Below are positions 1 to 9,379 of a stretch of DNA of 64,000 nucleotides, one piece after another. Under the pieces are notes generated by a model. That model had not been told where the DNA came from. It saw nothing but the letters and a program-made list of their open reading frames with translations, and searched no databases. Position 1 is the stretch's first letter. The number at the start of each line of letters is the position of its first letter. The stretch covers positions 28,768,001 to 28,832,000 of the forward strand of contig OZ231126.1 of NCBI GenBank assembly GCA_965153355.1, given 5' to 3'. The position numbers and the translations under genes were made by a program. The stretch is from Flaccisagitta enflata (Eukaryota > Chaetognatha > Sagittoidea > Aphragmophora).

Positions 1-119
1 TATAAAGATATGAAGATATAATAGTATGAAAATATAAAGATTCAGAGATAAGGAGAAAAATATAAATTGATTCCTCTCTTCCCTCCCCCCACGCCTCCCC
101 ACCCCTCCCCCCGCCTCAT

Positions 120-670
120 CCTCATGAAGAGACATGAAGGGACTTGGAGAGACATGGAGAGATATGGGGAGACATGTAGAGATATGGAGAGACATGTAGA
201 GACATGACTCATGAGGAAACATAAGGAGACATAAGAGACATATAGGGACATGAAGAGACATACGAGACATAAGAGACCTAAGAGATACAAGAGACATAAG
301 AGATATAAGGGATATAAGAGATAAAAGAGATATAAGAGATATAAGAGATATAGGAGATACGAGATATAAGAGATATAAGAGACATAAGAGCCATAAGAGA
401 TATAAGAGACATATGAGACATATAGGAGACATTAGAGACATATAGGAGACATATAGGAGACAAAAGAGACATAAGAGACCTAGGAGACAACGAGACATGA
501 GATACATAAGAGACCTAAGATACATAAGAGAAATAAGAGACATACGAGATATAAGAGACATACGAGATATAAGAGACGTATAGGAGACATACAGGACATA
601 CGAGACATATAGGAGACAAAAGAGACGAAAGAGATGAAAGAGACATAAGAAATATAAAAGACAACAAAAA
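120..670 (+). repeat. GAGACATAA/GAGATATAA minisatellite
   Basis: Degenerate 10-13 bp purine-rich units fill this stretch. Open frames on the opposite strand are low-complexity by-products. At about 730-795 it is followed by a family E end (CAGACAGACAG ... GCGAGGACGCATCTTAAAA). Confidence 0.85.
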
Positions 671-1319
671 ACATGAAGACTGAAGAGAAAACCTTAAAAA
701 TCGCGTTTTAGAATTTTCGCGTTCCACTCAGACAGACAGACATTCCTACCAAGGGACAGACCCTCTTATAGAGATGCGAGGACGCATCTTAAAATATCGA
801 GAAAAAAACCTCTGTACAAATTCTTTTACTGATCAATCAGTCAGTTCTATGTCACTCCAATACATGTGACTAAGGCGAGCAAAGGCAAAATAACTCTCGG
901 CTGCTTTTGAAGTTGATTGAATTATTAATTGAACAGAGGAAATCAAGGGAAGTGAAAATGATTTATGATTCATTCTTGAGCTTCATAAATTTAATAGAAA
1001 CTGCCCGTTACCCACTCAGTCATTCTTGCCTTCTATCCCTCTACACTATTCCTCACTAACACCCTTTACCTCTCTACCCTGTCATGTCTTTTTCTCTCTC
1101 CCCCTAACTTTTTTCCTCCTCTTGGAATCTGTCTCTTGGTACCTCCTTATCAACCTCCGACCGTCCGTCAACCTTTATGTCTCCCATTCAATCTACTACT
1201 TCTTTTTTTCATCCGTCTGTCAGTCTGTCTGCCTAGCAGTTTGTCCGCCGATCTGTCGCTTTTAGTCAGTCGCTGTCTTTCTGAATGTCTCTCTCGCTCT
1301 GTTTTTCTTCCCTACTTTT

Positions 1320-1556
1320 TTTTCTCTCTCTCTCCGTCTTGCCCTCTTTTTTTTCTTTCCTCCTTTCTCTCTTTCATTCTTTCTCTCTTTCCTTCTTTCT
1401 CTCCTTCCTTCTTTCTCTCCTACCTTCTTTCTCTCTCTCATTCATTCCTTCTTTCTCTCTTCTCTCCTTTTTCTCTTTTCTTCTTTTTCCCTTACCACTT
1501 TCTCTTTCCTTCACTTTCTCTTTCCTTCTCTTTCTCTTTCCTTCTTTGTCTCCATC
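1320..1556 (+). repeat. Pyrimidine-rich CTTTCTCT tract
   Basis: Degenerate CTTC/CTCT repeats immediately left of the family B element. Confidence 0.8.
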
Positions 1557-1558
1557 CT

Positions 1559-2110
1559 TTTTGGGCAGCGGCCCCAAAGGGCCGATGTCCTGTAGAACAC
1601 AGGGGGGAATTTCCATATGTCCGTCCTTCCGTCCGTCCTTCCGTCCCCCCCCGGCAATCAAGGCCTCAAATTTGCCCTCCCAGCCCTCAAATTTGCCCTC
1701 CCAGCCCTCGATTTAGCCCTCCAGGCCTAAAATCAGCTTTCCAGGCTTCAAATCAGCCCCCCCCCCGCCTCAAATCTGATCTCCAGACCTCAAATCTGCC
1801 TTCCAGACCTTCAATTAGCCCTCCAAGCGTAAAATCAGCCTTCCATGGCTTAAATTTTCCCTCAAAACCCTAAATCGGCTCTCCAAGCCTTAATTCTGCC
1901 CTACAGCCTTCAAATATGCCTTCAGCGGCCTAAATCAGTCATCTAAGGCATGAAATATGCCGTCTCAGGACGTATGGAAATTCCCCCTGTGTTCTACAGG
2001 ACATCGGCCCTTTGGGGCCGCTGCCCTGCTTTCACTCCACTTCTTCACTGGATCACTCCTAGCAGGGCATCGGGTACCGCTGACCATGTGCGATCCTTGG
2101 ATGACTAGTT
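1559..2110 (+). repeat. Family B element with CAAATC-type minisatellite core
   Basis: Inverted ends of about 58 bp (GGGCAGCGGCCCCAAAGGGC inward, and complement at 1980-2029) enclose about 300 bp of degenerate 20-22 bp repeats (CCTCAAATC.GCCCTCCAG). A right extension CGGGTACCGCTGACCATGTG recurs in other copies. Confidence 0.8.
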
Positions 2111-2194
2111 CTCTCCTTCCTCCTTTCTTTTCTTCCATCAGTTCTCTTTCCCTCTTTCCTCTTTTCTCTCTTTTCTTCTTTCTCTCCTTCCGTC

Positions 2195-2200
2195 TCTCTC

Positions 2201-2236
<36 letters not shown>

Positions 2237-2239
2237 CCT

Positions 2240-2332
<93 letters not shown>
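2195..2332 (+). repeat. CT microsatellite
   Basis: Nearly pure (CT)n with a CCCTCCCTCC interruption. It lies to the right of family B. Confidence 0.95.
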
Positions 2333-2439
2333 TTCTCTCTAACGTCAACTCTCCATTTTCCATTTTTGATTGCAGTGAACTCGTCACTCAATTTCCTGAT
2401 TTATTGCTTCTTGAGTCCTCACTTCCTCCGAGTTTTCCG

Positions 2440-2760
2440 TGCAACATTTTGTCGAAGGTAATTGGTGGCAGAGTGATTGAAGTCAATGACATAATTGTCA
2501 AAGGTAATTGGTGGCTGACAGGCTGAGTGATTGAAGTCAATGGCATGTTTTGTCGAAGGTTACTGGTTTGATACGAGGTTGGTGTGAGTGATTGAAGGCA
2601 ATGACATGTTTTGTCAAAGGTTATTGGTTAGATAAAAGTTTGGTGTGATTGAACTTTGAAGTCAATTACATGTTTTGTCGAAGGTTATTGGTTTGATCAA
2701 AGGTTGGTGTAAATGATCGAAGTCAATGACATGTTTTGTCAAAGGTAATTATTTTGATCA
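2440..2760 (+). repeat. Tandem 50-80 bp repeat (TTTTGTCGAAGGTTATTGGTT)
   Basis: Five or so units carry GAAGTCAATGACATG, TTTTGTC.AAGGTTA and GGTTTGAT.AAAGGTTGG. No coding pattern. Confidence 0.75.
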
Positions 2761-2765
2761 AAAGA

Positions 2766-3184
<419 letters not shown>

Positions 3185-3342
3185 CTCAAGCCACATTGAC
3201 TGACGCCACATGCGTAACGTACGAATTTCGAAAGCTTAACAGGCCATTTCATGCCATTTAGGTGTTGTCCCGGCGATGAGATGAGCGAACGGGACGCAAT
3301 AATGAACGAGCTCAATCATACGACAGCGTCAAGCCTCTCTAG

Positions 3343-3735
3343 AATGCCATCGGAAGTCGGAGACAGAGACAGGACCGCTCAACGCGCCAAAGGTGAGTGC
3401 GCAGATGAAGTGAGTGAGAATCATGACGGAACGAAATCATACAACAGTGTCATGCCTCTCTAGCATGCCATCGGAAGTCGGAGACAGAGACAGGGCCGCT
3501 CATCGCGCCAAAGGTAAGTGCGCAGATGAAGTGAGTGAGAATCATGACGGCGCTCAATTAATCAATAATTATACAACAGTGTCATGCCTCTCTAGCATGT
3601 CATCGGAAGTCGGAGACGGAGACACAGACAGAGCCACTCAATGCGCCAGAGGTGAGTGAGCAGATCAATTGAGTAGGCATCATGAAAAAGCTCATCCATA
3701 CAAAAGCGTCAAGCCTCTCTAGAATGCCATCAGAA
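3343..3735 (+). repeat. Tandem about 121-132 bp repeat with exon-like units
   Basis: Units start at 3343, 3464, 3596 and 3723. In the first three, a 50- or 56-bp block is preceded by CTCTCTAG and followed by G|GTGAGT or G|GTAAGT (blocks 3343-3392, 3464-3513, 3596-3651). The fourth keeps only the start. Read in one frame each block gives MPSEVGD followed by Arg/Asp-rich residues. Spacer DNA between blocks is also repeated. It is either a minisatellite or duplicated micro-exons. Confidence 0.6.
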
Positions 3736-3914
3736 CATTACCCACATAGTATTACCCTAAAGCAGAAGCCTGAATCGCCAAAACGAACCCCCTTGAATGA
3801 GCCTAATTATACCGCCGCGTCGAGTTATGGCATCTGGAATGCCACCAAAGGTTACAACTCTCAGGATTGTGTAAATATGATGATTACTTCTCATTTACCT
3901 AAAGCTAGACCAAT

Positions 3915-4628
3915 CAGGTGTGTCAAAAAATAAAAAACATCTTTGATCAGATCATCCTCATCAGAGAGTGTAAACAAACAAATTTTAAGACTTTTACCAT
4001 TTTTATTTTTTCAAATTTCAGTCATCTTCCGTTTTTTTAGGGCAGGAAAAGATTGTCCAAAATATATATACTTCCAGAGTCTTTACCTAGTTTTGTTGAA
4101 AATAAGACCCAAAACTTCAATAAAGATTATCAAATTCTATTTCTTTTTATAATTTTGGTGGTAAAGAAACAAGGCCGGATACACGGCTACCCCAGTCGCG
4201 TGCGGGTGGGCAGGGGCCATAATTGAGGTCACCAGATTGTTTGGGCAGGAGCGGTAAGGCCAAAAACCGCAAAAACCCAAAAAAAGTAAAGTGTGACGGA
4301 CCGACGGACCGACGGACCGACGGACGGACCGACAAAGCGGGGTGTAGAGTCGCGTAGCACGCGACTAACAACTTTTACCTAATCCCAACTAGAAATCGAA
4401 GCAAGATATTTAAATGGGTACTATTTCTACATTTATAAACAATAATTCTGATACAAAATCGATAACACAGCAATATACAAATTAACGCTAAAAAGGGGTT
4501 TTGAAAAAAACGGAAGATGACTGAAATTTAAGAAAATAAAAATGGTAAAAGTCTTAAAATTTGTTTGTTTACACACCCTGATGAGGATGATCTGATCAAA
4601 GATACTTTTTATTTTTTGACACACCCGA
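3915..4628. mobile_element. Mutator-like MITE with about 125-bp inverted repeats
   Basis: Inverted arms at about 3916-4040 and 4500-4627 (GGTGTGTCAAAAAATAAAAA end, CAGTCATCTTCCGTTTTTT inner edge) are flanked by a 10-bp duplication CTAGACCAAT at 3905-3914 and 4629-4638. Long arms with a 9-11 bp duplication resemble Mutator-like elements. The centre holds a complete family A repeat (4169-4368, minus). There is no transposase frame. Confidence 0.7.
4169..4368 (-). repeat. Family A interspersed repeat
   Basis: A near-consensus copy. Read on the minus strand it has the hairpin AGTCGCGTGCTACGCGACT, CTACACCCCGCTTTGTC, a CCGT/CGGT array, then TGCTCCTGCCCAA, CCCCTGCCCACCCGCACGCG and CCGTGTATCCGGCCTTGTT. 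It is nested in the element 3915-4628. Confidence 0.85.
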
Positions 4629-5089
4629 CTAGACCAATACTAGTAGCTATCCCAACCAACACCCACCAAATTGGAAGTGGAATGACCGCTTCCACAACCC
4701 AAAAGGCACACACATACAAATCCACATGACCAATCATAACACCCACGCACACAAAAGTACACATAAACATGAACATACCAACACACAAAATGCAAGAAAC
4801 AAACACGCATACGAAGACAAATGAACACACAGACAAAAAAACACACAGACAAAAAAACAAACGAGCAAACAAACACACACACACAGCCAGCCAGCACACA
4901 CAACCACTAAATTCTTCAATCTTGAAGCTCGACAAGAAATTTAAATTCAGAAATAAACCTGTTTCCCGAAATAAAGGCGTGTGAAGCTGAAGGTTGTCTT
5001 TGAATCAAAACAAGAAAATCGCCGTTATAGGAAAAGCAGTATAACGACAAAGACAGCAAAAAGTCGAAAACCTTCGGCACATGGCTTTC

Positions 5090-5096
5090 TATAAAA
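5090..5096 (+). promoter_or_regulatory. Candidate TATA box for the Ig-like receptor gene
   Basis: TATAAAA lies about 45 bp upstream of ATG 5141. A possible initiator (CACTCAGC, about 5119-5126) sits about 30 bp downstream of the box, the usual spacing. This is inferred from motif and position only. Confidence 0.35.
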
Positions 5097-5820
5097 ATAC
5101 AACGATCATCATTTAGTGACGCACTCAGCTAGAAAAGAGAATGCAGATTTTCATTGCTGCGCCATTTTTCCTTTTTTGGACATTGTTCTTGAAAGTCCAT
5201 GCCAACGAGAATTTCACCTTCTGGTTTACCAGTGGGCAGTTGTTCATCGAAGGTGATGTTGTTGAGCTGTACTGTCCGCGACTCGCCCTTAAAGACACCG
5301 CTGACTACATTTACTTCCCGGGACTTTGGTTTGAATCGGATCGACGTTGGTACGTGCGTTCGACGAAAACTCTGATTTTTGCACCAAACATAAAAAACCC
5401 GAACGACAGTGACGGACTGCGTTGTTCTGACGCTCGCTTCAACTGCTCCGCTTTGGACTGCGACGAACAAATTCAAAGGGAAAATTGTGCGAATATGTTA
5501 TCAAGAGTTGTGAGCGTGGAATCGGTCGACAATTCTATCGAGATTCCGAATGAAGTGAGAGCAAGAAAAAAACACAAACCGGCGATTCCACTTTCGTCAC
5601 CATTGTCATTTGTCAAGTTCACAATCCGCGCTGCCTGGGAGTTCGGGGATGGCATATTTCATTGCTCCAATGGCTCGCTTTTGTCACCTGCAGCACTCGC
5701 TTTGGATCAAGACGCAGACAATTCAACGTCAGACTTGATTTTCCGGATGCCCAAGACGAAATTGAATTATGTGGTCGGCGAAATCCATCAACTTTGGAGT
5801 CGTTGGATTCACGTGGTCAT

Positions 5821-6192
5821 CCGGGGTGCCGATTCTGTATGGCTGCCGCGTAGCAAGGATTTGCCAGCGAAGGCTGCCGCACTTTCTTTGCATCTAAAAT
5901 CTTTCTGCTTTCTTACTAAATTAGCCCTCTGACGCTTAATTGATAATCCTGTTACTTACCTACTATTGTAAAAACAGGTTTAACTTCACATCATTAAGGT
6001 TATCAGAATATCTTGCTCTTCATCCTAGAATACTTCTAGACTCCTCTCTACTTCTAGACTTCTCTCTTCCTTTCCTTCATCCTCATCTTGCAATTTTGAT
6101 CAGTTTTCCCCACCAAGTGCCACAGCTGCCGCACCTGGCGGCTTGCCTGCCGCGTAGCATTGCTACCCTGCTACCCTGAATCGGCACCCCGG
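5821..6192. mobile_element. Non-autonomous hAT-like element (MITE) in a coding exon
   Basis: The 372-bp element is bounded by perfect 15-bp inverted repeats, CCGGGGTGCCGATTC at 5821-5835 and its complement at 6178-6192. It is flanked by an exact 8-bp target duplication GTGGTCAT (5813-5820 and 6193-6200). An 8-bp duplication is typical of hAT transposons. It has no transposase. The interior carries short GCCGC motifs near both ends. A diverged relative lies at 42436-42770. The insertion splits codons of the receptor gene between its two Ig-like regions. Confidence 0.9.
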
Positions 6193-6503
6193 GTGGTCAT
6201 TACTGACTCACTGGAGTTGTACGTTAATGACGGCAGGATAGGAGAACGATTGGATATCAATTGTCGCGCCAACATGCGGTGGAGAGGGCATATAATCAAA
6301 TGGCTTAGGTCTGATGATTATGGCGGGGGTTGGGGCGGCTGGTGGACCGGTTCTGACTTCCAAGCGACCTGGGGCCCTCTTGCAAGCTGGAAGCATGATT
6401 CATCGGAGGTTTCATGTACCCTCGATTACAGCATAGCATATAGCTACAGCAACCCCCCAAGATTTAGAAGCTATTCCGATGAACCCGTCATGAAGGTGAT
6501 ATA

Positions 6504-6970
6504 CACGCACTTGACTGAGTAACAACCTTCTTTATAACAACGTTGAGGCTCAAAATGTCAAAAAAATAAGAACATTTGTAGCAACATCGTCAGCCTCAGA
6601 AAATCAAAAATACAACAACATTTCAGCCTCATGTCCAACCAATAATAACTTTTCTCTTAGATTCGCTATAATTTCCGTTGCATTCAATTGTAACATGCGG
6701 CGGTTTTGAAGAAGGGGTGGCTTTTTCTTCTGTATTTCAGTTATAACAACATTTTGTCCCTTTATTTCATTCCTACCCTAGATCCCTTTCATTCCAGAGA
6801 AAGCAGCGAAAGGAATGGAAGTACAGACATCCTAATCAATCGTTACATTAGAAGATTGATAAGAAAAAAATAACAACAGTTTAGCAACGGTTTGAGCCTC
6901 ATATCGTCATTCAAATAACAACATTGAGCCTCAGAAAAAAATAACCCGTTGTTACTCAGTCAAGTGCGTG
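6504..6970. mobile_element. Tc1/mariner-type MITE (TA duplication) in the same coding sequence
   Basis: The 467-bp element has perfect inverted ends of at least 23 bp starting CACGCACTTGACTGA, flanked by TA at 6502-6503 and 6971-6972. The interior repeats short ACAAC...GAGCCTCA motifs on both strands and has no long frame. The TA duplication fits Tc1/mariner-like elements. An alternative is that it acts as an intron, since a possible donor AAG|GTGATA at 6496 and acceptor TCAAG at 6964 would also keep the downstream frame, adding Cys-Val. Confidence 0.85.
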
Positions 6971-8239
6971 TACCCTTACCTGCTCAACGTTACCGCAGCC
7001 GAACCGTCCTCGACCGAAAAGACAACGGACCAATTGACAACGTCTATGCAAGCCAAGACAACATTGGACGATGGTGCATCATTGGACCCGACGACCATTA
7101 ATGAACCAACAACTCTGTCATCAATCGCCAGCTCTGGATGGAGCGAGAAAAACGCAAGGCCATCCGCTGAGACAACAAACTGTGACAGCTGTGGATATAG
7201 AGAGAACCTTAGACCTGACGTCAACAAAACACGTGCAAGGCACTACCACTGTGAGGCCATTGATTGAAACAACTGCTGAGGGTAACACAGTAATGGACAG
7301 TAGTGCAACAATCGGCATATCAACAGCTAACGATCCATCAACACTATCATCAATCACAGATGGAAGCGAAGAATTTTCAGTATCAGCAAAGAACGAGCAG
7401 GGCATAAGAACCACGAAAAAAATGGTTGAAACCACTGCGAAAAGTGACTTGGCAGCCGGAACTATCTCCCAAACTCTAATCATAGTCATCAGCGCCATGG
7501 CTGTTCTTATCTTCATCATTTTTGTCGTTCTCCTCTTCGTAAGCGTCTTTCTGTCGAAAATCATGAATCAACAAAAAAGTAACGTAGAAAACCATAATCA
7601 TATCAGCAACATGAACATCAGCGACGACGGAGTCATTGGAGATAATTGGGACGGGCAGAGCGCTCACACGTACATGAGCTTTCGCAGCAGCGGGAGTTCT
7701 CACATTTACGAAGATATCGACGAGAACGGCTCATCAGCCGAGTATCACCGGTCTACCCAAATTGACATGTCACCTGATTTTCATCACTCAAACACTGACA
7801 ATCCGCCGGTTGAAGACGCAAGCGTCCAACCATCTGTTTGATTGTCATTTAAGTAAACTTACTCATCCCTAAATCAAAACTTGAATGATATATTATACAT
7901 AAAATTTTTTAGCCAAGTTGGAAAACTAATAATTACGTCTTCTAGTACAGCACGGTTGACCAACACTAAATTTTTTTACAATTCGCACAATTTGACGATT
8001 ACATCTGGGAGTAATTGTATTGGTGTATTAATTCATGTGCTAAAATCGTTTTGTTGGGAACGGGGATGTTGAGGCTATGAAAAAGTTACCTATTCATTAT
8101 GCGTTGGTGACGAATTGCTTCCATTTCAATGGAAAAATGATTTATTTTCCTAACAAGTGATTACATATGTATGTATGTATGTATGTATGTGCATTCAATC
8201 GCGGGAACCTAGATCCAAGCATAAAGGATTTCTATCTAG

Positions 8240-9379
8240 AAACTGATGACGAAGAAAACGGAATGTCTCGACGAAATGGATTGTAAGGTAAGCTTTGCTT
8301 GGCTCATTTAATGAACCAACAGGTCCCAAAATAGACATATCTCGTCCACTAAAAATTGTCTATGCATATCGTGTATTCTGATGGCGTTAATTGTCAGCGG
8401 GACCACTAAAGTACGATCAACCGAGCGGGGCCTCTGAAGCAGAATGTCATGTCATTAACTATCCCCTTTAAAACGAATCTCTCAGGTCGGAACAGCCTCC
8501 GGAGTTTGCGGTCGTCGACGTCGACCGGCGGAACGATTCAAATGAAAGACCTTCAAGAGAAGCTGGAAGAAGCGCTGAGAAGCTCCGACTGCGAAAGGGA
8601 AGAAGCCAAAGACCAAGTCAACGCTAGCTTGGCCACTTATGGTATGATGATATAGGGATGGTACCAGGCCCGGGGAGTCGGGGGAGTCGAGGGAAGGTGC
8701 ATGCAACGGCTCAAGTGAAAGGGGAAATTAACCAGAGTGACACTTATGACAAAATTTCTGAAGTCGCCATTTTAGGCAGCGGCCCTAAAGGGGACAAAGT
8801 CCTTTAGGACATGAGGACTTCCGCGTGTTTGGCCGTTTTGTGCACCCTCCCTCCACCATGAGCTCTTTCACTTTCAGACCCCAGATCAGGCCTACCTACA
8901 ATTTATCCTTTTAGGCCTCAACTTCTCTGGCTTCATCAGACCCCTTCCGACTCAAACCCCCACTCAAGCATCGAGTCAGCCCTAATGACTTTCAAATACC
9001 TCATATCGCTATCAACCCTTTAAGCTCTAAAATTAGCGATCTCTAACTCCAAATTATCTTATATACGCCTTACCCAGATGTCTCGCTACACTAAGTCAGA
9101 GCGCTTCCTGTGTTTAACAACTCATATCACCCTGCGAATGGAATTGCGTCAGTTGCCGAATAATTGACCCGTCACACTTTTTTCCTCCTTCCGTTAGCTT
9201 TACCAGAGGAAGACGAGGATTGCGACAGCGGGCATAGCAGCAGCGGTCACGGCAGTCTGGAGACAACGACTGCAGCAGCAATCGCCAGCGCCATCGCTGG
9301 TAAAACCACAACCAACCCGGAAACCACCAAAGAGTCGCCGAAATACGAGGAGAGACCTAAGATTGGTTCCATGGTCTAA
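8240..9379 (+). CDS. 3' end of an unrecognised gene with short coiled coil
   Basis: Three exons are proposed: 8240-8282 (least certain), 8486-8641 and 9198-9379, ending with TAA. The joint 8641/9198 (donor G|GTATGA, acceptor GTTAG) and the joint 8282/8486 (donor T|GTAAGG, acceptor CTCAG) both keep phase. The protein tail reads NSLRSLRSSTSTGG, then a charged heptad-like helix (MKDLQEKLEEALRSSDCERE), then an acidic Ser/Gly segment (LPEEDEDCDSGHSSSGHG), an Ala/Thr-rich stretch and a final Met-Val. The 5' part is not identified and might lie upstream of, or interleave with, the receptor locus. The gene converges with CLASP. No function can be assigned. Confidence 0.5.
8774..8860 (+). repeat. Family B left-end fragment
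   Basis: TTTTAGGCAGCGGCCCTAAA followed by a diverged GTCCT..AGGAC hairpin. The matching right end is absent. Confidence 0.6.

Larger units (their letters stand above)
5141..7841 (+). pseudogene. Ig-like single-pass membrane receptor gene interrupted by two transposons and a frame change
   Basis: Segments of one former coding sequence: 5141-5820, 6201-6503 and 6973-7841. Start ATG 5141 opens a signal peptide (MQIFIAAPFFLFWTLFLKV). An Ig-like fold follows with Cys in VVELYCP and GIFHCSNGS. A second Ig-like unit has Cys in LDINCRA, Trp in IIKWLRS, and Cys in SSEVSCTLDY. Then come a Thr/Ser-rich stalk with loose internal repeats (PTTLSSI, PSTLSSI, ETT), a membrane segment at about 7465-7560 (TLIIVISAMAVLIFIIFVVL) and a cytoplasmic tail with Tyr in HTYMSF and HIYEDI. 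Insertions at 5821-6192 and 6504-6970 carry in-frame stops. Deleting each insertion with one copy of its target duplication restores the frame exactly. A further +1 change is needed near 7150-7190. As it stands, translation from 5141 gives a 263-residue truncated protein ending inside the first insertion. It may be a decayed gene, an allele with recent insertions, or have the second insertion spliced out. No specific family is recognised. Confidence 0.65.

Noticed and set aside
5821-6192. First receptor insertion as a spliced intron
   Set aside because: No GT/AG pair at or near the boundaries restores the frame. The target duplication and inverted repeats explain the edges fully.
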